In this document: positions 9,567 through 18,052 of the stretch, piece after piece | Layout of the letters: the number at the start of each line of letters is the position of its first letter | Numbering within the stretch: the first letter of the stretch is position 1 | Assembly: GCF_000423045.1 (NCBI RefSeq) | Contig: NZ_AUHF01000001.1 | Location: 62,001 to 126,000 of the forward strand | DNA length: 64,000 nt | Direction of reading: 5' to 3' | From: Christiangramia portivictoriae DSM 23547 | GTDB taxonomy: Bacteria > Bacteroidota > Bacteroidia > Flavobacteriales > Flavobacteriaceae | The notes under the pieces: model-generated | What the model was told of the DNA's origin: nothing | Database searches by the model: none | What the model saw: only the letters and a program-made list of their open reading frames with translations | Program-made: the position numbers and the translations under genes

Positions 9567-11147
9567 TTAACCTTTGGAAATCTTTATTTTCATTCCAGGT
9601 TTAAGGTTGTTGGTGTTCATATCGTTCCAACTCCTCAAATTCTGTACCGTAACTCCCGGGAACTTCTTAGAAATGCTCCAAAGACTATCACCATTCTTTA
9701 CCGTATAGATCTTTGGGTTCGATGAATTAGAGGCTGTAGATGTGCTGGAAGAAGATGCTACAGGCTTCGTAGGATAGATCGTTAGATACTGTCCTATCCT
9801 TAAATTATTACTTCGCATGTTATTCCAACGTCTTATACTACTCACACCCACACCGTATTTCTCTGCGATTTTTCCCAGGTAATCACCTTTTCTAACCTTG
9901 TAACGAACCTTATCTTCAGTTTTTACTAACTGCGCTAGTTCTTTTTCTTTTTCCTTCGCCTGGTTATCAACAAAATTATAGATCGCGTTTTCGTTGGATA
10001 CGAATTTGCCAATCGCTGGTTTCGGCAATCTTAGTGTATATTTTTCATCTTCAACAAAAGGGATGATGTCAAGCTTATAGCTGGGATTGAGAAACTGAAG
10101 CATTTCTTTTTCAACTCCGGTAACTTTGGAGATCTGGTCGAAGGTAATGAGTTGTTTTACCTGTAATGTATCGGTCTCAAAAAACACAACATCAGGATTG
10201 GAAGGTTGAAATTTATGCTCCTCGGCATATTCAAAAAGATATAAAGTAGCCAGAAAAGCAGGAACATAACCCGCGGTTTCACGAGGCAGGAACCTTCTCA
10301 AATGCCAGTAATCTGTTGAGCCACCGCTTCTTCTTATAGCTTTAGACACATTCCCTGGTCCAGAATTGTAAGAGGCAAGTACAAGATTCCAGTCACCAAA
10401 CACCTTGTAAAGACTTGAAAGATATTGTGCGGCAGCTTCCGTAGATCTTGATGGATCCATACGTTCATCTACATAGGAACTTACATCAAGCCCGTGCATT
10501 TTACCGGTTGGAAACATAAATTGCCAAAGCCCTGTTGCCCCCACTCTTGATTTAGCCCTGGGATTCAAAGCCGATTCTACTATAGAAAGGTATTTGATCT
10601 CTAAAGGAACATCATATTTATCCAGTTCCTGCTCATATAGCGGAAAATAATAGGTACTTAGCGCCATAAGTCGCTCCATTCCCTTCTTATTCCTTTTTAG
10701 GTATGATTTAATGACCGATTCAAGGATTGGATTGTACTCGACATTAAACGGCGTTCTCGCGTTGAGCCTGGCCAGCCTGGCCTTTAGAGTATCTGTAGGC
10801 AATTCATCATAGACCACTTCTTCGTAATCCTGATCTGCAATGGACTTTTGCATGGTCTCAAAAAGATCTGAATTCGTAAGCTCGAGTCGCCAGAGGGAAT
10901 CTATGGTCTTGGCTTTTGGCAGATCTGCAAGAGCTACTTTAGAAGAATCTCTTATCACTGCGGAAATAGGCAGTTTATTCTGAAATTCAGGATCTGGTTG
11001 AGTGAGTTTTATTTCAGTATCATCGCTTTTCTGAAATATCTGAACTCTGAAATTCGCCTTTTCCTCACGAACTTTTTTATCTTTTTCCTGAGCAAAACAT
11101 GAAATTCCTGCCAATAGCAGCACTGTACAAAATCTTCGTTTCAGCAT
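9567..11147 (-). CDS. MltD-like lytic transglycosylase with two LysM domains
   Basis: Cleaves the MurNAc-GlcNAc bond of peptidoglycan. Signal peptide at 1-20. The SLT domain holds the catalytic Glu191 in SIVESALNP, followed by GATGLWQFM at 203-211 and ASYNSGPGNV at 258-267, all standard family 1 motifs. Two LysM repeats (about 414-459 and 479-526), joined by a Ser/Thr linker, bind glycan. Length 526 is normal for MltD. It is upstream of the DUF4837 lipoprotein and may share its transcript. Confidence 0.93.
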   Translation of the reverse strand: MLKRRFCTVLLLAGISCFAQEKDKKVREEKANFRVQIFQKSDDTEIKLTQPDPEFQNKLPISAVIRDSSKVALADLPKAKTIDSLWRLELTNSDLFETMQKSIADQDYEEVVYDELPTDTLKARLARLNARTPFNVEYNPILESVIKSYLKRNKKGMERLMALSTYYFPLYEQELDKYDVPLEIKYLSIVESALNPRAKSRVGATGLWQFMFPTGKMHGLDVSSYVDERMDPSRSTEAAAQYLSSLYKVFGDWNLVLASYNSGPGNVSKAIRRSGGSTDYWHLRRFLPRETAGYVPAFLATLYLFEYAEEHKFQPSNPDVVFFETDTLQVKQLITFDQISKVTGVEKEMLQFLNPSYKLDIIPFVEDEKYTLRLPKPAIGKFVSNENAIYNFVDNQAKEKEKELAQLVKTEDKVRYKVRKGDYLGKIAEKYGVGVSSIRRWNNMRSNNLRIGQYLTIYPTKPVASSSSTSTASNSSNPKIYTVKNGDSLWSISKKFPGVTVQNLRSWNDMNTNNLKPGMKIKISKG

Positions 11148-11194
11148 ATAAATATTTTGATTAACAACGGGAATTAATCAAATTTCGTACCCGA

Positions 11195-12379
11195 TTAATT
11201 TCTGATTGCCTCGATACCTGGAAGTGATTTTCCTTCAAGCATCTCCAGCATCGCTCCACCACCGGTAGAAACGTAGCTCACCTTGTCTGCAAATCCAAAT
11301 TGTTTTACAGCAGCAACAGAGTCCCCTCCTCCAACTAAAGAAAATGCACCATTTTCTGTAGCTTCAACAATGGCTTCTCCCAGTTCGATGGTTCCCTTGG
11401 CAAAGGTTTCCATTTCAAAGACACCAAGTGGTCCATTCCATAGGATGATCTTGGAATCCTTGATAACATTGGCAAAATTTCTTACAGTTTTTGGACCAAC
11501 ATCAAGTCCCATCCAGCCATCAGGGATATTGTCCACGCTCTCTACCTGTGTACTCGCCTGTTCAGAAAAACTATCTGCAATGACTGAGTCTACCGGAAGG
11601 TGAACTTCCACACCTTTATCCTTGGCTTTTTTAAGAATTTCAAGGGCAAGTTCCTGTTTATCATCTTCCACAAGGGAAGTTCCAATATGCCCGCCCTGGG
11701 CTTTAATAAAAGTATAGGTCATCCCGCCACCGATAATGAGATGATCGATTTTATCAAGAATATTTTCTATAACGGTAATTTTGGAAGACACTTTCGCTCC
11801 GCCAAGTACGGCTGTCACCGGCTTTTCACTACTGTTCAATACTTTGTCGAGACTTTTGATCTCTTTAGCCAGCAAATAACCGAAGCATTTATCATCAAAA
11901 TATTTTGCCACAATGGTGGTAGAAGCATGGGCTCTGTGTGCGGTACCAAAGGCATCATTCACATAAATGTCTCCCAGCTTAGCCAGTTTTTCAGCAAAAG
12001 CCTCGTCTCCGGCGGTTTCTTCCTCGTGAAATCTTAAATTTTCCAGCAAAAGGATTTCTCCAGATTTCAGATCATTGGCAGCCTTCTCCACTTCCTCTCC
12101 AGTACAGTCTTCAACAAACTTTACGCTCACTCCAAGAACTTCAGAAACCTTATCCTGTATATGTTGTAAAGAGTATTTGCTTTCCTTTCCTTTTGGACGA
12201 CCCAGGTGTGACATTAGAACCACGCTCCCGCCATCTTCAAGAATTTTGATGATTGTAGGTTTAGCAGCCTCTATTCTATTGGCGTCTGTTACCTCCATCT
12301 CATCATTTAAAGGCACATTGAAGTCTACTCGAATCAAGGCCTGTTTGCTCTTAAAGTTGTAATCGTCTATCGTTTTCAT
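11195..12379 (-). CDS. pgk: Phosphoglycerate kinase
   Basis: Glycolytic ATP-forming enzyme converting 1,3-bisphosphoglycerate to 3-phosphoglycerate, cytoplasmic, 394 residues as usual. RVDFNVPL at 17-24 is the PGK signature, SHLGRPKG at 57-64 binds substrate, and GGGDSVAA at about 350-357 is the nucleotide-binding loop. Divergent from holB; a -7 box (CAAATATA on plus, 12395-12402) lies just upstream. Confidence 0.97.
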   Translation of the reverse strand: MKTIDDYNFKSKQALIRVDFNVPLNDEMEVTDANRIEAAKPTIIKILEDGGSVVLMSHLGRPKGKESKYSLQHIQDKVSEVLGVSVKFVEDCTGEEVEKAANDLKSGEILLLENLRFHEEETAGDEAFAEKLAKLGDIYVNDAFGTAHRAHASTTIVAKYFDDKCFGYLLAKEIKSLDKVLNSSEKPVTAVLGGAKVSSKITVIENILDKIDHLIIGGGMTYTFIKAQGGHIGTSLVEDDKQELALEILKKAKDKGVEVHLPVDSVIADSFSEQASTQVESVDNIPDGWMGLDVGPKTVRNFANVIKDSKIILWNGPLGVFEMETFAKGTIELGEAIVEATENGAFSLVGGGDSVAAVKQFGFADKVSYVSTGGGAMLEMLEGKSLPGIEAIRN

Positions 12380-12436
12380 AGGTTTGCTTTGTTACAAATA
12401 TAAATTTTTCCGAAGATAATAAAGCTTATATAATTT

Positions 12437-12444
12437 TATATTTG
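12437..12444 (+). promoter_or_regulatory. -7 box of the holB promoter (possibly leaderless)
   Basis: TATATTTG fits the Bacteroidota -7 consensus TAnnTTTG. Known spacing puts the transcription start about 3-5 bases beyond the box, at or next to the ATG at 12448. No convincing TTTG -33 box was found. Confidence 0.5.
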
Positions 12445-12447
12445 CCT

Positions 12448-13599
12448 ATGCTTTTTAGAGAAATAATAGGCCTTCCGCATATCAAAAACCACCTGGTAAC
12501 CACGGCAGACCGTAGAAGAATTCCGCATGCCCAGTTATTTTCAGGAAAGGCTGGCAGTGGGACTTTACCCATGGCAATTGCTTACGCTCAATACATTTTA
12601 TGTGGTAATTCCAATGGTGAAAATGATTCAGAAAGTTCAGCTTCCTGTAATCTGAAATTTAATAATCTTTCTCATCCAGATCTGCATTTCGCTTTTCCAG
12701 TGGCAACTAATGACAAGATTAAAAAACATCCGGTTTCTTCCCATTTTCTGGAGGAGTGGAGGCACTTTGTTAAAACTAATCCCTACGGAAGTTTATACGA
12801 CTGGTACCAAAACCTTGGTATAGAGAACAAGCAGGGAAAAATTGGCGTAGATGAGGCTCATGAGATCGTAAAAGCCCTTTCCCTTAAAAGTTATGAAGGT
12901 GGATTTAAGGTGATGATCATCTGGATGCCTGAGAAGATGAATAATGAAGCATCCAATAAATTACTCAAGCTAATAGAGGAGCCGCCCAGCAAAACCATCT
13001 TCTTGTTAGTGACTGAAGCTGAAGAACAACTCATCCAAACCATTCGCTCCAGATGCCAGCGTTTGCACTTCCCACCTCTAGGTGAAGCTGATATAGAAGA
13101 TTTTTTAATAAAAAAGGAAGCTTGTGATCCAAAAATTGCCAGAAAGATCGCACATCAGGCGAACGGGGATTATACCAGAGCCATCCATATCCTGAAAAAA
13201 GATGCAGGAGATGAACAGTTTCAGGCGTGGTTCATTCAATGGGTGCGCAGTGCATTTCAGGCCAAAGGAAATAAAGCCACTGTACTGGAATTAGTCGCAT
13301 GGAGTGATGAGATTGCAGCATTGAATCGTGAGACTCAAAAGAGTTTTCTGAAGTACTGTCTTGATTTCTTCAGACAGGCCATGCTCCTGAATTATAAGGC
13401 TAAAGACTTAGTTTACATGGATATTGAGCCTAAAGTCTTTAAATTTGACAAGTTCGCCAGTTTTATAAATGGTCAAAATATTGGAGATATTTCTGAGGCC
13501 ATAGAAACCGCCATTTATCATATTGGCAGAAATGGAAATTCCAAAATTATACTAACTGATCTTTCAATTAAACTAACCAGATATTTACATAAAAAATAA
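12448..13599 (+). CDS. holB: DNA polymerase III subunit delta'
   Basis: Clamp-loader subunit, about 383 residues, AAA+ fold. The P-loop region FSGKAGSGT is degenerate, as usual for delta', and the zinc module between the strands is eroded to two cysteines (LCGN and SCN). SRC-type sensor segment TIRSRCQRLHFP is present. The ATG at 12448 is preferred over the TTG at 12442, because the TTG falls inside a -7 promoter box (TATATTTG, 12437-12444). The DoxX gene follows after 2 bp. Confidence 0.9.
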   Translation: MLFREIIGLPHIKNHLVTTADRRRIPHAQLFSGKAGSGTLPMAIAYAQYILCGNSNGENDSESSASCNLKFNNLSHPDLHFAFPVATNDKIKKHPVSSHFLEEWRHFVKTNPYGSLYDWYQNLGIENKQGKIGVDEAHEIVKALSLKSYEGGFKVMIIWMPEKMNNEASNKLLKLIEEPPSKTIFLLVTEAEEQLIQTIRSRCQRLHFPPLGEADIEDFLIKKEACDPKIARKIAHQANGDYTRAIHILKKDAGDEQFQAWFIQWVRSAFQAKGNKATVLELVAWSDEIAALNRETQKSFLKYCLDFFRQAMLLNYKAKDLVYMDIEPKVFKFDKFASFINGQNIGDISEAIETAIYHIGRNGNSKIILTDLSIKLTRYLHKK

Positions 13600-13601
13600 T
13601 C

Positions 13602-14000
13602 ATGATGGAACATCTTACTACCTATATCACAGAAATCCTTATTCTAATATTCGTCCTTATCACCTTTTTACAGTCCGGACTGGATAAATTGATGGATTGG
13701 AAAGGAAATACCAGTTGGTTAAAAGAACATTTTTCTAAAACGTTTATGGCCGGTATGGTTCCACTAATGGTAGGGATCATTCTTATTATTGAAGTAATTG
13801 TTGGTTTGCTGGCAATCGCAGGTATTTTCACATTGATAACGAATGGAGATTCAACCCTGGGTCTGTGGGCCTCGATCCTGGCCTGTGTAACCCTGCTTAT
13901 GCTTCTTTTCGGCCAGCGAGTAGCAAAAGATTATGCAGGAGCTTTTACGCTAACGGGGTACTTTATAGTCTGTATATTCGGCGTATGGATTATGAGTTAA
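13602..14000 (+). CDS. DoxX-like four-helix membrane protein
   Basis: Small integral membrane protein of 132 residues with four predicted helices (about 8-25, 48-70, 76-100, 108-130). The LQSGLDKLMDWKGN segment after helix 1 and the overall layout fit the DoxX/SURF4-like superfamily. The role in bacteria is poorly defined; some relatives associate with redox or oxidative stress proteins. Two-base gap to holB, so co-transcribed. Confidence 0.72.
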   Translation: MMEHLTTYITEILILIFVLITFLQSGLDKLMDWKGNTSWLKEHFSKTFMAGMVPLMVGIILIIEVIVGLLAIAGIFTLITNGDSTLGLWASILACVTLLMLLFGQRVAKDYAGAFTLTGYFIVCIFGVWIMS

Positions 14001-14012
14001 ATTCCATGCAAT

Positions 14013-14042
14013 AAAAAAGGCTCCTAGACGGAGCCTTTTTTG
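14013..14042 (+). terminator. Convergent terminator between DoxX and Skp-like genes
   Basis: Eleven-base arms AAAAAGGCTCC and GGAGCCTTTTT around five bases. The A and T flanks make it work in both directions, serving the + DoxX gene and the - gene ending at 14064. Confidence 0.9.
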
Positions 14043-14063
14043 TTTTTATAAAGTAAAATAGAA

Positions 14064-14615
14064 TTAATCCTCCACTTCTTCAGTTTCATCTACTTCAACA
14101 TCTGCTCCACCATACTGCTCATTCAATTCAGCTAGAATATCCTGCGTGATATCCAGTCCTTCTTCCGCATACATAATGTTGGCAGATTCGTTCGACCCGA
14201 ATATGTAAGTATATCCATTATCCTTACCGTAATCCTTCACATAACCCTTAACCTTTTCAACCAGGGAATCCATAGCTGCGGTACTCTGCTCTCTTAAACG
14301 ATTGCTCTGCATTTGTTGTTGTTGCTGAAGCATCTGCTGCTTTTGCATAAGCATACGCTCTTTTTCCTGTCGCTGTGCATCTGTCATGGAATTCATTTCA
14401 GATTGATAAGCCTGTACTTCTGCCTGAAAGGTTTTTGCAACTGAATCGAGTTGTTGGCGAACAGAATCAGATTTTGAAGTGAATTCAGCTTCCACTTCTT
14501 TCATTTCCTTATATTCCTGTACCAGTACTTTGGTATCTACGTAAGCAGTTTTTTGCTCATTACATGAAACCATTAAAATTGCCATTGCTGCAATTCCGAA
14601 AACTTTTTTGATCAT
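14064..14615 (-). CDS. OmpH/Skp-like periplasmic chaperone, lipoprotein form
   Basis: Length 183. A signal peptide ending in ILMVSC (Cys18) predicts a lipoprotein, unlike the soluble E. coli Skp. The central part (about 30-120) is a long, glutamine- and methionine-rich coiled coil, matching the Skp tentacles that hold outer-membrane proteins in transit. The acidic C-terminal tail is odd for Skp. A -7 box (CAAAGGTA on plus, 14635-14642) lies 20 bp upstream of the start. Confidence 0.82.
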   Translation of the reverse strand: MIKKVFGIAAMAILMVSCNEQKTAYVDTKVLVQEYKEMKEVEAEFTSKSDSVRQQLDSVAKTFQAEVQAYQSEMNSMTDAQRQEKERMLMQKQQMLQQQQQMQSNRLREQSTAAMDSLVEKVKGYVKDYGKDNGYTYIFGSNESANIMYAEEGLDITQDILAELNEQYGGADVEVDETEEVED

Positions 14616-14836
14616 AGTTAGAAAATTTGATTCGCAAAGGTAAGAAACTAATCTTAGAGTGAATTATGACTGTAAAGACTTGCTATTGATAAGATTAATT
14701 AAAAATATAAGAGCAATAATTCAAATCTATTAAATCTGACTCATTTAAAAGACCTCTCAATGATTAAAACTTATTTAGATAGGTATTCCCTATTACTGGC
14801 AGTGAAATCTCTTTAGAAACGCTCTAAACGATTAAT

Positions 14837-15697
14837 TTACATATTTCGGTAAAAATATGCGATCGATGAATACTCACCTGTAGATCTGGCTTTCAGGTTG
14901 GAAATTAATCCGCGCCAGAACGCATTCACTTTGGAAGCACTCGCATTCTGATTTTTCTCACTTAATAAACTCACGTAAAATGAATCGAAGATCAAAGGCT
15001 TTTCACAAACTTTAATAAGATCATGACTCTCCATAATCTTGGAAATCCCGTCTCTCGAAAAATGCCAGAGATGTCGTGGAACATCCCAGGCTGCCCAATG
15101 GCTTTGATAATAGAAAGCATCATAAGATTTATAATTCGGAACAGCGATCACCAAAAGTCCGTTTTTGTTCAATCTGGATTTTAGTTTGGTGAGTATCTCT
15201 TTATAATTCGGAATATGCTCCAAAACATGCCATAAGGTAATGACATCGAATTTTGTATTCTCTAATTCATCTAATTCACTCTTCACACCGATTCCTTTTT
15301 CCAGTGCTAAACTTCTGGCATTTTCATTAGGTTCCACACCAACAACATTCCAATTTCTATTCTGCATGAAGTTTAGAAAATCGCCGGTACCTGCTCCATA
15401 ATCCAAAAGTTTGCAGCCGGCAGTTTCCTGTTCGATCCATTGTGCCTTTCTGGAGAACATTTTAGATTTTATATACTGGTAGATCCTGTCCTGAAGAGTT
15501 TCATTAGAGTCTGTATGTGAGATATAGTTCTCGCTCTCATAGTATACGGCTAAATTTTCCGGAATAGGATAGGTACATAAAATGCCTGGCTCCGCTTCTC
15601 TGATGGAGAAACTCTCCTGTGAGACGAGATGATCTTTGCATTTCAGTATAATTTCGGCCTCTTCTAAAATGGCCTCCTTGTGTTCTGGTTCTATCAA
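14837..15697 (-). CDS. Class I SAM-dependent methyltransferase
   Basis: Length 286. Motif I LLDYGAGTGDF at 97-107 and the post-II segment FDVITLWHVLEHI at 150-162 define a Methyltransf_23/Methyltransf_11-like domain binding S-adenosylmethionine. The N-terminal 80 residues, with KCKDH near the start, may recognise substrate; the target is not readable. It lies downstream of mnmG on the same strand, with a parS-like site in the 33-bp gap. Not MnmC or RsmG by its motifs. Confidence 0.8.
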   Translation of the reverse strand: MIEPEHKEAILEEAEIILKCKDHLVSQESFSIREAEPGILCTYPIPENLAVYYESENYISHTDSNETLQDRIYQYIKSKMFSRKAQWIEQETAGCKLLDYGAGTGDFLNFMQNRNWNVVGVEPNENARSLALEKGIGVKSELDELENTKFDVITLWHVLEHIPNYKEILTKLKSRLNKNGLLVIAVPNYKSYDAFYYQSHWAAWDVPRHLWHFSRDGISKIMESHDLIKVCEKPLIFDSFYVSLLSEKNQNASASKVNAFWRGLISNLKARSTGEYSSIAYFYRNM

Positions 15698-15706
15698 AAT
15701 TGAGAT

Positions 15707-15722
15707 TGTTCCACGTGAAACA
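15707..15722. promoter_or_regulatory. parS-like centromere site 1
   Basis: TGTTCCACGTGAAACA is identical to the parS sequence remembered from Bacillus subtilis and one base from the general consensus TGTTTCACGTGAAACA bound by ParB. It lies between the methyltransferase and mnmG genes. No parAB genes are in the window. Confidence 0.8.
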
Positions 15723-15730
15723 TAAGAGAA

Positions 15731-17602
15731 TTATCGACCCATGTATACTAATAATACAGAAATATCGTTCGGACTTACTCCACTAATTCTTGAAGCTTGA
15801 GACACCGTAGCTGGCTGAACCTTTCTAAGTTTTTCTCTAGCTTCGTATGACATGCTTTTGATTTCAGAATAGTCAAAATTTGCAGGGATTCGAACATTCT
15901 CCAAACGATTGAGTTTGTCTGCATTGTTCTTTTCCTTTTCGATATATCCAGAATATTTGACCTGAATTTCTGCCTGTTCGATCATTTCCTCGTTTAAATC
16001 ATTCTCCTCTATGAATTCATTGACACCTGAAAAGCTACGTACATCATCCATGGTAATCTGAGGTCTGGAAAATACTTTGAAGATCTTATCGCTTTGCTTC
16101 ATTGGCGAAGATTTACGTTTCTCCAATACGGGATTTGCTTCTTCCGGAACTACACTAAGATCCTTCAAATGCTGAACGAACTTCAGAGATTTTTTCTTTT
16201 TCTCTTCCATTTTTCTTAATCGATCTTCAGAAGCCAAACCGATATTATACGACTTTTCGGTTAATCTGAAATCGGCATTATCCTGTCTTAATAAGGTTCT
16301 GTACTCCGCTCTTGAAGTAAACATACGATAAGGTTCTTCCGTACCCTTTGTGATGAGATCGTCGATTAGAACCCCTATATAAGCTTCATTACGCTTCAGA
16401 ATAAATTCTTCTTTTAACTGAACCTTTAATGCTGCGTTAATCCCAGCCATCATTCCCTGGCAGGCCGCTTCCTCGTATCCTGTGGTTCCATTAATCTGGC
16501 CGGCAAAGTATAAACCATCTACCAATTTCGTTTCCAAAGTATGCTTTAATTGTGTAGGCGGGAAATAATCATATTCGATTGCATAACCAGGTCTGAAAAA
16601 CTTCACATTTTCAAATCCGGCTACAGATCGCAACGCTTTAAATTGAACATCCTCAGGAAGTGAGGTCGAAAAACCATTTACATATACTTCAACAGTATTC
16701 CAACCCTCAGGCTCTACAAATAACTGATGTCTATCCTTATCTGCAAACCGGTTGATTTTATCCTCTATGGATGGACAGTACCTTGGACCTAAACTTTTAA
16801 TACGACCATTAAACATCGGAGATCTGTCAAATCCATCTTTAAGGATCTCATGGACTTCATTCGAAGTGTAGGTCATATAGCAACTTCGTTGCTTTGTTAG
16901 AGGCTTTGTCTCATCAGAATAAGAGAATTTCGAAGGAATTTCATCACCAGGCTGCTCGGTCATTTTAGAATAATCAAGAGATCTGCCATCCACACGAGGA
17001 GGAGTTCCTGTCTTCATTCGACCAGCTTCAAACCCAACATCGATTAAATCTTTCGTTATTCCGGTTGCTGCTCTCTCTCCTGCTCTACCACCACCAAATT
17101 GTTTGTCACCAATATGAATGAGTCCGTTTAAAAACGTTCCATTCGTACAAATAACCGCCTTGGAGCGGACTTCCAGTCCCAGAGAAGTTCGCACACCAGA
17201 AATCTTTCCATTTTCAATAATCAAACCAGCGACCATTTCCTGGTAGAAATCAAGATTAGGAGTCTGTTCCAGTTTTAAACGCCAGTCTTCAGCAAAACGC
17301 ATTCGATCACTCTGTACCCGTGGACTCCACATAGCAGGACCTTTGGATTTGTTTAGCATTTTGAACTGAATGGCACTGGTATCGCTCACAATACCACTAT
17401 ATCCACCCATAGCATCGATCTCTCTCACTATTTGCCCTTTGGCAATTCCTCCCATAGCCGGGTTACAGCTCATTTGCGCAATATTCTGCAAATTCATCGT
17501 GATCAAAAGAGTGCTACTACCCATATTTGCAGCAGCGGCCGCAGCTTCACTTCCAGCATGGCCCGCTCCAATCACTATAACATCATATTCCTTATCGAAC
17601 AT
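15731..17602 (-). CDS. mnmG: tRNA uridine-5-carboxymethylaminomethyl(34) synthesis FAD enzyme MnmG
   Basis: MnmG/GidA, with MnmE, modifies the wobble uridine of several tRNAs. Length about 623. FAD site DVIVIGAGHAGSEAA near residues 7-21, and the family motifs QFGGGRAGERAA and NGTTGYEEAACQG are intact. I chose the ATG at 17602 (MFDKEYDV) over a GTG nine bases upstream, because it matches the conserved start of the family. It is flanked by two parS-like sites, in keeping with the frequent origin-proximal position of gidA. Confidence 0.96.
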   Translation of the reverse strand: MFDKEYDVIVIGAGHAGSEAAAAAANMGSSTLLITMNLQNIAQMSCNPAMGGIAKGQIVREIDAMGGYSGIVSDTSAIQFKMLNKSKGPAMWSPRVQSDRMRFAEDWRLKLEQTPNLDFYQEMVAGLIIENGKISGVRTSLGLEVRSKAVICTNGTFLNGLIHIGDKQFGGGRAGERAATGITKDLIDVGFEAGRMKTGTPPRVDGRSLDYSKMTEQPGDEIPSKFSYSDETKPLTKQRSCYMTYTSNEVHEILKDGFDRSPMFNGRIKSLGPRYCPSIEDKINRFADKDRHQLFVEPEGWNTVEVYVNGFSTSLPEDVQFKALRSVAGFENVKFFRPGYAIEYDYFPPTQLKHTLETKLVDGLYFAGQINGTTGYEEAACQGMMAGINAALKVQLKEEFILKRNEAYIGVLIDDLITKGTEEPYRMFTSRAEYRTLLRQDNADFRLTEKSYNIGLASEDRLRKMEEKKKKSLKFVQHLKDLSVVPEEANPVLEKRKSSPMKQSDKIFKVFSRPQITMDDVRSFSGVNEFIEENDLNEEMIEQAEIQVKYSGYIEKEKNNADKLNRLENVRIPANFDYSEIKSMSYEAREKLRKVQPATVSQASRISGVSPNDISVLLVYMGR

Positions 17603-17617
17603 ATAATCCACTTTTCA

Positions 17618-18052
17618 TTATGAATGTTCCACGTGGAACATTTTGATTTTCTCGTCTTCCTTCCGTCGCATTAATTCACTCTCACTTTCAGTTTTATCTT
17701 TATATCCGCATAAATGTAAAATACCGTGAGCTACCACTCTTTTAAGTTCTTCAGTAAAATTCACATTGAAATCTGCGGCATTTTCTTGAACCCTTTCTGT
17801 ACTAATAAAGATATCGCCACTTAGAGAATTTCCCACGGTACTATCAAAACTGATAATATCTGTAAAAGTATCATGATCTAAATATTGCTTATTGATCTCC
17901 AATAAATAGTCATCATCGCAGAAAATATAATTGATCTCTCCAATATTCTTATTTTCCGACTCAGCCAATCTAAACAACCAGTTCTGAAACAAGTCCTCAT
18001 TCTTAAGCGAGAAGTTGTTTTCACTGAAAAAATTAATCGTTCCCTTTACCAA
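17618..18052 (-). CDS. ybeY: Endoribonuclease YbeY
   Basis: Metal-dependent RNase for 16S rRNA 3' end maturation, 144 residues. The zinc motif is HGILHLCGYKDK (His109, His113, with Asp119 where many homologues have the third His), as I remember for other flavobacterial YbeY. The start appears to be TTG at 18052 inside the end of the DUF4175 gene (20-bp overlap), suggesting coupling. The last codons are unusual: MFHVEHS is encoded by the parS-like palindrome at 17625-17640. Confidence 0.9.
   Translation of the reverse strand: MVKGTINFFSENNFSLKNEDLFQNWLFRLAESENKNIGEINYIFCDDDYLLEINKQYLDHDTFTDIISFDSTVGNSLSGDIFISTERVQENAADFNVNFTEELKRVVAHGILHLCGYKDKTESESELMRRKEDEKIKMFHVEHS
17625..17640. promoter_or_regulatory. 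parS-like centromere site 2, inside ybeY
   Basis: TGTTCCACGTGGAACA is a perfect 16-bp palindrome with the CACGTG core of parS and two symmetrical differences from TGTTTCACGTGAAACA. It encodes part of the YbeY C-terminus. Confidence 0.65.

Noticed and set aside
12442-12447. TTG start for holB
   Set aside because: It is part of the TATATTTG -7 box.
17603-17611. GTG start for mnmG
   Set aside because: MFDKEYDV at 17602 is the conserved start; the GTG adds three residues.
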